Of a DNA stretch of 64,000 nt, positions 27,464-37,374 are shown one piece after another. Within the stretch, counting starts at the first letter, position 1. Every line of letters begins with the position of its first letter. Source of the stretch: SHLQ01 sp964610745 (lineage in GTDB: Bacteria > Actinomycetota > Acidimicrobiia > Acidimicrobiales > SHLQ01). The stretch is from assembly GCA_964610745.1 (NCBI GenBank), contig CAZSYL010000005.1, forward strand, positions 39,137-103,136. The letters are read 5' to 3'. The notes below the pieces were generated by a model, which saw only the letters and a program-made list of their open reading frames with translations, was not told the origin of the DNA and ran no database searches. The position numbers were made by a program, and so were the translations under genes.

Positions 27464-30400
27464 TCAAAGGTCGAGATGACCCTCGAGTTTCTCGACGAGT
27501 TCGCCAACTCGTTCAGGGCCGATGATGCAGCGCTCTTCGGGAAGGAAGTGCACACCGTCGATCTCGATCACCTCGAAGGTTGACGATTGGTTCTTCGCGT
27601 CGTGCAGATCTGCCCACAAATCGAGAGTGACGGCGTTGTCGGACTCGCTGGCACTCACGTAGACCACCGGCACATCCTGGGGTTTTGGGGAATACTCAGC
27701 AGCCGCTCGACGGATCACTGGTCCGAGCTGGCGTTCGGCATCGTCGAGGGTCGGTGTCTCACCGGCTTCTCGGGCAGCGCGATACCGGCGGCGGGCCAGG
27801 GCAAAACTCGCCCGCTCATACAAGCGGCCGGCACCTTCGGTGGCTACAGCGGCCACACCCTCAGATTTCAGCATCTCCTGATACTTCTGTTTGATCGTCC
27901 CGGTGTCGTCGACTCGAAGTCCCGCCATGACGGTGTCAACGAGGACAATTCCTTCGACTTCATCGCCACGGGCGATGAGCAGACGGGCCATCTCCCAAGC
28001 GAGAAGTCCACCCGTTGACCAACCAAGAATTCGATACGGCCCCGACTCGACCACCGAGTCGAGCGCATCGAGCATGACCTCGGCCTGCCCTTCGATCGAT
28101 TCGACGATGTCACTGCGAGCATCCGCGCCGGGTAGGCGTATCCCGACGACGGGGACGTCGTCTCGCAGCGACCGCACCAACGGTGCATAGCGCAGCAGGT
28201 TGCCGCCGCCCGGGGGAAGCACGATCAATGGCCGCTTCGAACCCGACGCACGCAGCCACTCGATCAGGTCGTTCTGTTGTTTCGCCGAAGCCGGCACTGC
28301 GGACCCGACGCTTGACGAGGTGACTGGCGCTTCGGGTTTGTCGAGCTTCGCCGCGACCAGCGAGAGAGGAGTGGGCGAGTCGATGAGCTCTCCAATCGCG
28401 ATGCGACGGCCGAACTCGTTCTCGAGCATCGAAACGACGGCGACGGCTCGAAGCGAGTCGCCTCCAAGGTCGAAGAAGTCGCTCGTAGGAGTCACCGGTT
28501 CGCCATCGAACGCGGCACTGAAGATCTCTACGACTCTCGCGACAATCGAACTGTCTACGACTGAATCGCTGTTCGGATAGGCATCCTGCTCAAGTTCGAC
28601 CGAGTGGCTCGCACTGGCGAGGCTGGCAGGAGTGAGCTTTCCCGGATCGAGCGAGGTGCGATCGAGCTTGCCGTTCACATTGCGAGGCAACGACTCGACA
28701 ATTCGAACATATCTAGGCACGTGAGTGGTTGGCAGTTGCGCCTCAGCTGCCGTTCGAAGGATCTTGGCATCGGACAACTCCCCCAACCTTCGGGGCTCGA
28801 CAAAGGCGACAAGGTCCTGATCGATCAGCGTGACCAGACACGCTTCCACCCCCGGAAGCGTCGAGAAGACGCCTTCGACCTCGAGGGGATCCACACGGAC
28901 ACCACCGACCGAGAGTTGGTCGTCGACGCGACCGAGAAAGTCGAGAGATCCCGATGAACGACGCACCACCAGATCGCCGGTTCGGTACGTGAGATGGGCA
29001 TGGCGACCGCCGATGAACGCTTCATCTTCGGGGCCGGCGCCTCGCACTTCGTTCTCGGGCTGGTCGTCCGCGTCGGGTGAGCGAAGGTAGCCGGGAGATA
29101 CGCCGGGACCTGATAGCCAGAGCTCGCCGGCCACGTCGATTGGCGTCGGTGAACCTGCTGAGTCGACGACCTCGGCAATCATGCCCGGGATAGGTTCACC
29201 AATCGGCACGGCCACCGCTGCGCCGTCGTCGGGGACGCACCGATGAGCAGTCGCCCATACAGTCGCCTCGGTCGGACCATATTCGTTCACGAGTTCAACG
29301 TGACCAACCGCCGCAAAATGCTGCTCGACGAGAGCCGGCTGGCATGCCTCGCCGGCAACGATCATCGTGTGAACGCCGCTGAGGGCAGCGGCGTCTCGTT
29401 GCAGCATCGCTCCCCACAGCGATGGAACCATAAGACCGTGAGTTACACGCCTTTCAGAAACCAGACCGAGCAGAGCGTCCACGTTGTGAACCTCATGCTC
29501 GGTTGGGATGACGAGTTCGCCGCCGTCTGCGAGAGTCCAGAAGATGCCGGCGACCGACGAGTCGAAGCCAGCGCTCGAAACGAGCAGGTACCGCTCGACA
29601 GGCGCGTAATACCACTGCTTTCGTGCTCGCAGCGACGCTTCCAAATTGCCATGTGTGATCGACACGCCTTTCGGCTGGCCCGTCGATCCGGATGTGAAGA
29701 TGACGTAAGCCTCATCGCTGAAGTCGACAGTGTACGGACGCACGATGGGCAACACCGCGGCATCGGGGCGATCGACGAGCACGGTTCGAACTTCGGACAA
29801 GCCTGGATGGCCCTCTCCCATTGCTACTGCGGCACGAACGCCCGCGGCTGAAAGCAGGGCGGTGAGTCGCGAAGCCGGTTGAGACACATCGATCGGCACG
29901 TAGCTTGCGCCGAGCATCCAGATTGCCCAGATCGCCGGAATCAGTTCGGTCGAGCGGGGCAAACACAGCGCCACTCGATCACCCGGCAGCACACCAATTC
30001 CTCGAAGGCGCGCCGCAATGGCTCGCGCTTGTTCGTCGACTTCGGCGTACGTCAACGAAATTCCACCCGAACTCACCGCGATCGACTCACCGTGTCCGGC
30101 CATGACGTCGGCGAGGATCGTCTGGACAGACACTGGACTTCCCGACAGTTGTGGCCCCGAAAGGGCATCGGGCGCAACCAAGAGTGCCGAAACGGGGCCA
30201 TCGGGGCGATCGACGAGATGTTCAAGAGCAGCGCCGAAAGCGTCGAGCAACGCTTCAGCGTTCTCCCGCCCAATGGTCGCGCCGCGATACTCACAACCGA
30301 TCTCGATTCGTTCACCTCGAATTTGCACGAAGAACGTGAGATCGTTCACCGCCGTTCCCGATGCGAGGATCTCGTGCTCGACCTCTTGTCCATCAAGATG

Positions 30401-33400
30401 TGCAGGAGACAGATCCTCTACCGCCAACATGATGCGTCCGGTGGGAGGCATCAGGCCGCGTTCGCGAGCGGATGAAACAACCGCTCCGAACGGAATAGTC
30501 CGATGCTCGAGCGTCATCGCGAGCGTGTCGGCCACCGATACTGCGAGCTCGGACATCGACATCTCGTCTTTGACCTCGACCAACAACGGAAGCGGATTCA
30601 GGAAGTAGCCAACCACATTTCCGACGGCAGGATGATCGCGCACCGACGACGTGATCGTGATCTCGGTCGCCTCTCCATCGTGGAACGGACGAATGGCTGC
30701 GCTCAGGGCAGTCAGAGCATTGGCAAAAAGGGTCGGCGCAGGTGCAGCCCGCAGTTGCGAGGCAGTCAGTGGCGAGTCCCGATGCACATAACCATCGGGT
30801 GTCAACGCGGCCGGTCGAAGGCGTAGCTCGGCTGGGTCGGTGCTCGGCGACCACAACTCGGCTGGGTCAGTTGTCCGTTCCGACTGCCAGACGGCATGCT
30901 CAGCGTAGGTACTCTCCAGCTCGGGAAGCGGTTCACCTCGGTAGGCCAGATCGATCTGGTCCCACAAGACATCGAGCGAACCCGCGTCACTGACAATGTG
31001 ATGTGTTCGAATGAGCAGTCCTTGTTGACCCACGTCGTCGGGGTGTTCACTCGTCAGATGATGGACAGACATGAGTGGTCCATGAACAAGGTCAAAGGTC
31101 GAACCATTGATCGTGTCGGCCAACGTCGACAGTGGAGCCACCGTCGATGCTGCCTCCCCGAAGCGGACAGCTGCAGACGTCTCGAGTTCGTTGCGGTCAA
31201 TGCCATACGAAGTCCGTAGAGCTGGCTGATGCGCCACGACAGTGCGAATCGCGTCGTCGAGGCGCGCTCGATCGACGTCGGGACCAAGCCGGTAGAGGCG
31301 AGCTACGTTGTAGCGCCGGTCGGTCGGATCGAGTCGCCACTCATAGAGCATTGCCTCCTCACCCGCCGAGAGCGGCTGTGGCCCGGAGTCAGGGAGTGTT
31401 GGAATCTGGAGCTGACTTCGCACCGAGTTCGATGTCGACACATCTGTCGTCTCGGCGACGGCATCCAATGGTGCGGTCGTAGCAATGTGCTCAGCGAGCT
31501 GGGCAATCGTGCGCTTCTTGAAGGCGAGCGACTCGGGGACGACGAGATCGAAGTGTTCGCTGACACGCACGATCATCTCCAGTGCGTGGAGCGAGGTTCC
31601 ACCGAGAGCGAAGAAGTCGTCCGTCGCCGACACCTCAGCAAGACCGAGAACCGACGACCATACGCGTGCAATGTCAGTCTCGATTCGCCCCTCAGCCCGA
31701 CGGCCGGCACTCATCTCGGAGCTACGCCACATCTCTGGAGCGGGAAGGCTCTCGACATCGACCTTGCCATTGGTCGTCAGCGGCACCCCTTCGATGACCT
31801 GGATCGACCTCGGGATACTATGGGCGGGAAGACCCGCTGCCAGCGCTTCTTCCAGCACCCCCAAGTCGACGTCGTCGTCGGCTTCGACCCACAGGGTCAA
31901 CATCTCGGGTTTCTGCGGTTCGTAGCCAACCTCGGCGAGCATCGAGGTGATGGCTGCCAACTCCTCGTCGTCCATTGGGTCGTCGAGCTCGTACATCGCC
32001 TCGTCGCGGGTCTTGTGACCGAGGCGGACATCCCAACTGTAAGGCGCCGCGTAGTTGTGGTGACCCTGCTCGATCTTGTGGACGAAGATGCCGGCCGAAT
32101 TGATCAGGCAGTTGGTCGAGCGTCCGGAGTCGGGTGGACGCAACCAGGTCCCACTCGCATCGAGTGTCTCGTACAATTCCGCGAGGGGAACGTCGACGTA
32201 CCGGTAGAAGTCGATGAAGGTGATACGGTCAAATATCTCGCCATCGGCGAGAAACTCGACGTCCATGGTCTCCGAAACGGCGTCCGGGGTGGTGTGATAG
32301 ACGTGGCGTGCTTCGCGAACCATTTCGTCGATCGCTGCTGGGTCAAAGCGGTCCTCACCGAACATTCCGGGAACGAGACGGGTCTCGAAGAATTGGCCAC
32401 GGGAGAGCCCGGTGACGATCGCCGGAACACCGAGCTCTTCGGCCTTGGCCAGAGCGATCGTGTAAATGGCTTTGTAGCAACCGTTGCAGACGTTTGAGAA
32501 GCGTTCGAGACTGTCGCGGAAGATCTCGTTCATCCCGTCGATCGTCACGAACTCGTGATCAACTCCGAGCGCTGTGGTCGCACGGCGAACGTTCGCCTTG
32601 GCCACCTCTGCGATGAAGCCGTTATCGAGAGTGATCGCAAACACCCGAGCGCCGAGTTCGACGAGCTTGTAAAGCGCGTACGTCGAGTCCTTTCCACCGG
32701 AGATGAGGTGGATGACGTCATAGTCTCCAGTCGACTTCTCTCGGGCATCGGCAATGGCGGCCGACAGGTCATCGACGCTGCGAAACCAGGACTCAGCCTG
32801 CGGAGCAACAAGTTCGAACTGGTGACAACTCGTGCAGATTCCGTCGCCATCGATGGTGATGTCGGGTACATCCGAAGGGAGACCGCAGCGCACACAATGA
32901 GTTGTCTGACGATCCGCCTGCGGCGTCCACACCCGAGCGACCGCCCGACGCACGCCGGGAACAGATTGAGCCACATATTCGATCTCGCCCGGCTCGAGAC
33001 GAATTCCACCGAGCTTGATCTGTTCGTCGATTCGACCGAGATACACCATGGTCTCGGGAGTGCTCATCCGAACGAGGTCACCGGTGCGATAGAGAACCTC
33101 GTCGCTGCCGGAACGTTCGCGAACGACAAACCTGGTGGCGTTGAGGTCGTCACGACCTAAGTAGCCCGTGGTCATCCCAGGACGGCTTATATACAGCTCA
33201 CCGCTTACGCCGACCGGTACCGGATGCCCGAAGCGATCGAGAATGTGCAAGCCAACACCCGGTGCAGGTTTGCCGATCGGGACCTCCGGTCCGGGGTCGA
33301 CCCCCGGGTTGTAGCGGTGAATCATGCAGCCAACGACACCTTCTGTTGGCCCGTACTCGTTGAAAATTTTGAGTGAGTCGCCGCAGACCGCGAGCAGTCG

Positions 33401-35530
33401 ATCAGCGAGGTCGGTCATGAAAGCTTCCCCGCCGACGATCAGACCGGAGAGGTTGAGGTTGGGCTCCACCGCCAACATCCGGACGAGCAGTTCGAGGTGC
33501 GATGGTGTCGCCTTGATCAGTGTTGCTTGGCCCTGATCGACAATCTCTCGCAGCGCGGCGAGGCCCCCTTCGTTATGGATCGTCATCAACCCGCCGGACA
33601 GTAGCGGCAAAAACAGCGCCGTGATCGTGAGGTCAAATGAGAGCGACGTAAACAGCGGCATCGTTGGTGCGTCGCGGTCGATGTAGGAGGAATAGGCAAA
33701 CCCCAGATACTCCGACAGCCCTCTGTATGTGATGGGCACACCCTTGGGTAGCCCCGTTGAACCCGACGTGTAAATGACGTAAGCGAGGTCGTCGTCACCG
33801 ACGTGGACCGGTGTAGGCGTCGGGTCGACCACCGGGAGTTCGTCGAGTTCGGAAAGAGAGGAAATCGATAGCTTGGCGCCCGAATCCTGTCGGATGTGGT
33901 CGCGTCGAGCATCCGGGTACTCCGGGTCGATCGGCACGAAGGCAGCACCCGCTCGTTGAATGCCATGAATCGCAACCACTGCATCCAGGCTGACGCCCAT
34001 CTCGACACCGATCAGGTCTCCTTTGCCGTAGCCGGCGCCGCGCAGCTGCGAGGCGACCTGTGCGATTCGAGACTCGACCTCACGGCCATCGAGGATTTCT
34101 CCGTTCTCGTCCTGGATGGTGGCTCGGCTGGCGTGGGACACAAGCCGCTGCGCGAGGACGTCCGGAATCGCTCCGTCGACCGGGCTTCCAGCCGTTGGAG
34201 TGGTGAACGGCTCGAGCAGCAGTCGCTCGTCATCGTCGAGGAGCGATATCGAATGTATTGGCGCCTCGGGGCTATCAAGCATCGCATCGAAGACGGCAGC
34301 GAAATGCCGGCCGCTGCGCTGACGTTGGTCGGACCGGGCGCCACGATGATTGACATCGAGGCCAAGTTCGAGAGTCCCGCTGCCGTCATAGTCGAGTGCC
34401 TGCACACGCAATAGGTGGTGCGCATCGATGTGGCCTGGGTGGATCCAGCGGGTTGTGGCGGGAATCTGGCCGAAGTCGCCGAGCGTTGCGCCGTGGACGT
34501 TCAGCACCACATCGAAGGACTGTCGCGGGCTCGTGCCGGGAAGCGCGTTGCTCAACAGTGCGAAGAACTCTCGACCAATCTTCTTGTGAAGCGATACGAA
34601 GGTGTCTTCATCATCGATCTCGATCCGGAGAGGGAAGAGTTCGACAAGGGGACCGATCACGTTCTTCGATGCTTTGGTCGACCGGTGATGAATCGGGACA
34701 CCGATGGTGACCGTCTCGTTGCCAAGGCGTGCAAGGTAGGCCGAGGTCGCGAGCGCCAACGCGACCGCCTGTGAGAGGTCGCCACTCAGCAGTTTGAAAC
34801 GAGGGTCCTCGAGAAAGGCATCGAACGCGACTTGGCGTCCCGTCGCCATATCGATGTTGATCCGCTCGGCCCGGGTCGTGCTGTCGCCGTCTACTTCGTA
34901 GAGCAGGGTCGGTTCTGCTGGTGGTTGCACCGCCCAGTGGTCGCGAGCGCGAATTACCCGTTTCTCTGCCGCGCTTTCGAGGAGTTCCGGCCAGGTCTCA
35001 GAGTAGCGAGGGAGCTCGGGCTTTTCGCCGTGGTATTTCGAAGCAACGGCATTAAAGAAGTTCGCCCAGCCTGCCGCGTCGATCGCGAGGTGGTGGATAT
35101 TCACGAACCAGGCCCACTGCTGTTCGCCCGACTCATCGCCGTCTACTTTGCCGTTTCTTCCAAGATCGACAAGGACCGATTCGTACGCTGCGACCGACAC
35201 GTCGATCGGTGTAGCGATTCGGTCGTGCATCCAAGCGTCGAGTTCGCTCCGATCGACCCGAGCAATCCGACATGGCGACGGCGGGGCGGCGAGGACGGTC
35301 GGGTGAGCCACGCCATCAACGCTTCGGATAGTGGTTCGCAAAGCGTCGCTGTCGGCCACGACAGCATCGACGGCCTTCAGGAACCGCGTCGGATCGAGTG
35401 GTCCGCCAAACCGGGTTACCAGCGCCATGTTTTGATGCGGTGACTCCGGAGCGAGGCGTTGAGAGGTCCAGATAAGTTCCTGGGTTGGCGACAACGACCT
35501 CCTCGGTTGCAGGTGAACCGGTTTTGCCAT
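27464..35530 (-). CDS. Two-module NRPS with PP-loop ATPase domain embedded in first adenylation domain: C-A(PP-loop)-PCP-C-A-PCP-TE
   Basis: This 2688-residue enzyme has seven domains plus an insertion. C1 spans ~8-440 (HHLAIDA, H146). A1 spans ~455-870 and 1210-1265 (A3 587-597, A5 724-730, A7 814-819, Lys1256). PCP1 has Ser1313. C2 spans ~1385-1790 (HHIVSDA). A2 spans ~1805-2290 (A3 1945-1955, Lys2288). PCP2 has Ser2359. TE has Ser2505 in GWSTGG, Asp2532 and His2661. The insertion (~875-1200) lies between A8 and A10 of A1. It carries zinc-ribbon-like CVRC/CTSC (879-902), the PP-loop SGGKDST (944-950), CNGC (1015-1018) and Cys1141. By hand, the A1 pocket reads DLTKIGEVGK, close to the known Asn code DLTKLGEVGK; A2 reads DSALIAEVWK, which I cannot assign. 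The gene starts 3 bp after the free carrier-protein gene, so they are translationally linked. No MbtH protein, phosphopantetheinyl transferase or exporter is seen. Confidence 0.93.
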   Translation of the reverse strand: MAKPVHLQPRRSLSPTQELIWTSQRLAPESPHQNMALVTRFGGPLDPTRFLKAVDAVVADSDALRTTIRSVDGVAHPTVLAAPPSPCRIARVDRSELDAWMHDRIATPIDVSVAAYESVLVDLGRNGKVDGDESGEQQWAWFVNIHHLAIDAAGWANFFNAVASKYHGEKPELPRYSETWPELLESAAEKRVIRARDHWAVQPPAEPTLLYEVDGDSTTRAERINIDMATGRQVAFDAFLEDPRFKLLSGDLSQAVALALATSAYLARLGNETVTIGVPIHHRSTKASKNVIGPLVELFPLRIEIDDEDTFVSLHKKIGREFFALLSNALPGTSPRQSFDVVLNVHGATLGDFGQIPATTRWIHPGHIDAHHLLRVQALDYDGSGTLELGLDVNHRGARSDQRQRSGRHFAAVFDAMLDSPEAPIHSISLLDDDERLLLEPFTTPTAGSPVDGAIPDVLAQRLVSHASRATIQDENGEILDGREVESRIAQVASQLRGAGYGKGDLIGVEMGVSLDAVVAIHGIQRAGAAFVPIDPEYPDARRDHIRQDSGAKLSISSLSELDELPVVDPTPTPVHVGDDDLAYVIYTSGSTGLPKGVPITYRGLSEYLGFAYSSYIDRDAPTMPLFTSLSFDLTITALFLPLLSGGLMTIHNEGGLAALREIVDQGQATLIKATPSHLELLVRMLAVEPNLNLSGLIVGGEAFMTDLADRLLAVCGDSLKIFNEYGPTEGVVGCMIHRYNPGVDPGPEVPIGKPAPGVGLHILDRFGHPVPVGVSGELYISRPGMTTGYLGRDDLNATRFVVRERSGSDEVLYRTGDLVRMSTPETMVYLGRIDEQIKLGGIRLEPGEIEYVAQSVPGVRRAVARVWTPQADRQTTHCVRCGLPSDVPDITIDGDGICTSCHQFELVAPQAESWFRSVDDLSAAIADAREKSTGDYDVIHLISGGKDSTYALYKLVELGARVFAITLDNGFIAEVAKANVRRATTALGVDHEFVTIDGMNEIFRDSLERFSNVCNGCYKAIYTIALAKAEELGVPAIVTGLSRGQFFETRLVPGMFGEDRFDPAAIDEMVREARHVYHTTPDAVSETMDVEFLADGEIFDRITFIDFYRYVDVPLAELYETLDASGTWLRPPDSGRSTNCLINSAGIFVHKIEQGHHNYAAPYSWDVRLGHKTRDEAMYELDDPMDDEELAAITSMLAEVGYEPQKPEMLTLWVEADDDVDLGVLEEALAAGLPAHSIPRSIQVIEGVPLTTNGKVDVESLPAPEMWRSSEMSAGRRAEGRIETDIARVWSSVLGLAEVSATDDFFALGGTSLHALEMIVRVSEHFDLVVPESLAFKKRTIAQLAEHIATTAPLDAVAETTDVSTSNSVRSQLQIPTLPDSGPQPLSAGEEAMLYEWRLDPTDRRYNVARLYRLGPDVDRARLDDAIRTVVAHQPALRTSYGIDRNELETSAAVRFGEAASTVAPLSTLADTINGSTFDLVHGPLMSVHHLTSEHPDDVGQQGLLIRTHHIVSDAGSLDVLWDQIDLAYRGEPLPELESTYAEHAVWQSERTTDPAELWSPSTDPAELRLRPAALTPDGYVHRDSPLTASQLRAAPAPTLFANALTALSAAIRPFHDGEATEITITSSVRDHPAVGNVVGYFLNPLPLLVEVKDEMSMSELAVSVADTLAMTLEHRTIPFGAVVSSARERGLMPPTGRIMLAVEDLSPAHLDGQEVEHEILASGTAVNDLTFFVQIRGERIEIGCEYRGATIGRENAEALLDAFGAALEHLVDRPDGPVSALLVAPDALSGPQLSGSPVSVQTILADVMAGHGESIAVSSGGISLTYAEVDEQARAIAARLRGIGVLPGDRVALCLPRSTELIPAIWAIWMLGASYVPIDVSQPASRLTALLSAAGVRAAVAMGEGHPGLSEVRTVLVDRPDAAVLPIVRPYTVDFSDEAYVIFTSGSTGQPKGVSITHGNLEASLRARKQWYYAPVERYLLVSSAGFDSSVAGIFWTLADGGELVIPTEHEVHNVDALLGLVSERRVTHGLMVPSLWGAMLQRDAAALSGVHTMIVAGEACQPALVEQHFAAVGHVELVNEYGPTEATVWATAHRCVPDDGAAVAVPIGEPIPGMIAEVVDSAGSPTPIDVAGELWLSGPGVSPGYLRSPDADDQPENEVRGAGPEDEAFIGGRHAHLTYRTGDLVVRRSSGSLDFLGRVDDQLSVGGVRVDPLEVEGVFSTLPGVEACLVTLIDQDLVAFVEPRRLGELSDAKILRTAAEAQLPTTHVPRYVRIVESLPRNVNGKLDRTSLDPGKLTPASLASASHSVELEQDAYPNSDSVVDSSIVARVVEIFSAAFDGEPVTPTSDFFDLGGDSLRAVAVVSMLENEFGRRIAIGELIDSPTPLSLVAAKLDKPEAPVTSSSVGSAVPASAKQQNDLIEWLRASGSKRPLIVLPPGGGNLLRYAPLVRSLRDDVPVVGIRLPGADARSDIVESIEGQAEVMLDALDSVVESGPYRILGWSTGGLLAWEMARLLIARGDEVEGIVLVDTVMAGLRVDDTGTIKQKYQEMLKSEGVAAVATEGAGRLYERASFALARRRYRAAREAGETPTLDDAERQLGPVIRRAAAEYSPKPQDVPVVYVSASESDNAVTLDLWADLHDAKNQSSTFEVIEIDGVHFLPEERCIIGPERVGELVEKLEGHLDL

Positions 35531-35533
35531 TGC

Positions 35534-35779
35534 TTAGGCGTCCTGGTGGGTCTGGAGATAAGCGACCATTCTGGCTACGGTCTGGAAGTTCTCGAGGGTG
35601 ACGTCACCCGGATCGACGACGATGCCCGCCGCCTCTTCCATCCAGTGCGTGATACGTATAACGCCCAGGCTGTCGACCGCCCCACTGAGAAGCAGATCGG
35701 TATCGTACGAAATTTCAAGGTCGCCAAGAACGATCTCGCTTTGGATGAACTCGGTTAGCTCATCACTTTGGGTCTTCAT
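35534..35779 (-). CDS. Free-standing peptidyl/acyl carrier protein
   Basis: This 81-residue carrier protein has the phosphopantetheine attachment serine at Ser37 in SGAVDSLGVIRI. The preceding helix region YDTDLLLSG and the acidic second half are typical of stand-alone PCPs that hold an amino acid for tailoring before transfer to an NRPS. Its ATG overlaps the stop of the adenylation gene (ATGA), and its stop is 3 bp from the NRPS start. It should be loaded by the upstream adenylation enzyme and feed the first condensation domain of the NRPS. Confidence 0.9.
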   Translation of the reverse strand: MKTQSDELTEFIQSEIVLGDLEISYDTDLLLSGAVDSLGVIRITHWMEEAAGIVVDPGDVTLENFQTVARMVAYLQTHQDA

Positions 35780-37374
35780 GATTTTTCCTCCGTGAGTGCA
35801 ACCGCCTGGCGACGAAGACTTCCTCGGTCGAGCTTGCCGCTGCCGGTGAAAGCAGAGGCGTTGATTTGCACCGTATGTACAGGTACGGCGTAGGACGGCA
35901 CAACGGATGCAGCCGATCGTTGAAATTCGAACGGATCAAAGTCCGACGTTGCTCCCAGGATCCCAGCCACGATTTCGTCTTCGCCTGAAGGCTGTCGCAA
36001 GACCGACACGACGACGTTTTCGGCAACTGCCATTCGCTTGACCAACGTCTCGAGCTCCACCTCGATCCCTTCCAATTCGATCCGATATCCCCGGACCTTG
36101 ATCTGATTGTCGACTCGACCGTGAAAGGCGAGTTGACCATCGCTATCTACCGAGGCGAGATCGCCGGATCGGTAGAACCGGTGGCCATCGACGCTCTTGA
36201 GAACCCTGTCGTTTACGTCATCGCGGTTCCAGTAGCCGGTCATGAGTTGTGGCGTTGCGCTCCACATCTCGCCGATCTCGCCGGTCGGAACTTCGTTCTC
36301 GATGATCGGGGTATCCGCCGATGGGTCGATAATTCGAAGGAGTGTCTGGTCGACGGGATGCCCGATTGGCAGTGCCAGGTCAGGATTCGGGGCCATGTCG
36401 AACACGGCGAGCGAGACCACGTTGGTCTCGGCGGGGCCAAAGCCGTTGGCGAAGCGTGCATTCGAACAGTGGCTCATCATCTCGCCGATGATCTCGGCTG
36501 GAACGACTTCCCCGGCAAACACAACCCACCGCAACGCACCCAGGTCTCGGTTGGCAAGGTCGCCGCGGAGCAGCAGCTGCTGAAGCAAGAACGGGACCGA
36601 GTACCAGATGGTGACGGCCTGGTCTGCGAGTAGTTGGCTGTGACTTGCTGGAAGACTTTGGTATGCCTCGTTGACGACAATGTTCGTTGCGCCTACGAGC
36701 GGCGACGACCAGAGTGACAATGCCGAGATATCGAAGTGGTGAGGCGAGATGTCGCTCACGCGGTCGTTCTCGTCAATGCCAAAGGCGCCGATCGCCATAT
36801 CGGCGAACGCCCGCCCGCTCGAATGGGTGTGCACGATTCCCTTTGGCTCACCGGTCGACCCTGATGTGGTGACGATGTACGACGGGTCGTTCTCAGCAAC
36901 AGTGGCCGGAGGTGCAGAAGTCATCATCGCCACATCGTCCGAAGACACGACTTGGGCGCCATCGAGCACAACGTCCGCGCCGACGACGCCGCGCAATGGG
37001 GAGAGTTCGTGGAGAGCTGCAAGCGATTGTTTGAGTGGGTTGTGTGAGCTGACAACGGAAATTCCCATGTCGTCACATATCCGCGCCAGGCGCGCAGCTG
37101 GCGATCCGGGATCGAGAGGCACCGCGACCGCTCCTGCGCTGAGGGCTGCATGCATGGCAATGAAGCCTTCGGCACTTTTCTTTAGGTGCACACCAACCCG
37201 ATCCCCCGGGTTGACACCAGCTGCAAGAAGCGCCGCTGTCTGCTTTTCGATTGCCGAAGCCGTTTCTCCGTAGGACCAGGTGCGCGCAACGTCGACAACG
37301 CAGTCCCGATCTGGATTGACCATCGCCTGGTTGGTGACCACACCGCTCAGTGTCTGGCTCAAGGCGCCCTCCAC
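35776..37374 (-). CDS. Stand-alone adenylation enzyme, probable L-prolyl-carrier-protein ligase
   Basis: This 532-residue ANL enzyme (GTG start) has A3 TSGSTGEPKG (170-179), A4 HFDIS (214-217), A5 NGFGPAE (310-316), A7 YRSGDL (401-406) and catalytic Lys514 in GSGKLD. It activates an amino acid as the AMP ester and loads the adjacent free carrier protein. The hand-aligned pocket reads about D-I-L-Y-V-A-G-V-V-K, similar to what I recall for prolyl-PCP ligases such as PltF. Together with the divergent PltE-like dehydrogenase this points to proline. The assignment of substrate is inference. The gene heads the minus-strand operon. Confidence 0.85.
   Translation of the reverse strand: MEGALSQTLSGVVTNQAMVNPDRDCVVDVARTWSYGETASAIEKQTAALLAAGVNPGDRVGVHLKKSAEGFIAMHAALSAGAVAVPLDPGSPAARLARICDDMGISVVSSHNPLKQSLAALHELSPLRGVVGADVVLDGAQVVSSDDVAMMTSAPPATVAENDPSYIVTTSGSTGEPKGIVHTHSSGRAFADMAIGAFGIDENDRVSDISPHHFDISALSLWSSPLVGATNIVVNEAYQSLPASHSQLLADQAVTIWYSVPFLLQQLLLRGDLANRDLGALRWVVFAGEVVPAEIIGEMMSHCSNARFANGFGPAETNVVSLAVFDMAPNPDLALPIGHPVDQTLLRIIDPSADTPIIENEVPTGEIGEMWSATPQLMTGYWNRDDVNDRVLKSVDGHRFYRSGDLASVDSDGQLAFHGRVDNQIKVRGYRIELEGIEVELETLVKRMAVAENVVVSVLRQPSGEDEIVAGILGATSDFDPFEFQRSAASVVPSYAVPVHTVQINASAFTGSGKLDRGSLRRQAVALTEEKS

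Noticed and set aside
31229..32497. 422-codon plus-strand open frame inside the NRPS gene
   Set aside because: Antisense shadow of the high-GC NRPS; no recognisable domain, and the minus strand encodes clear PP-loop and A-domain motifs there.
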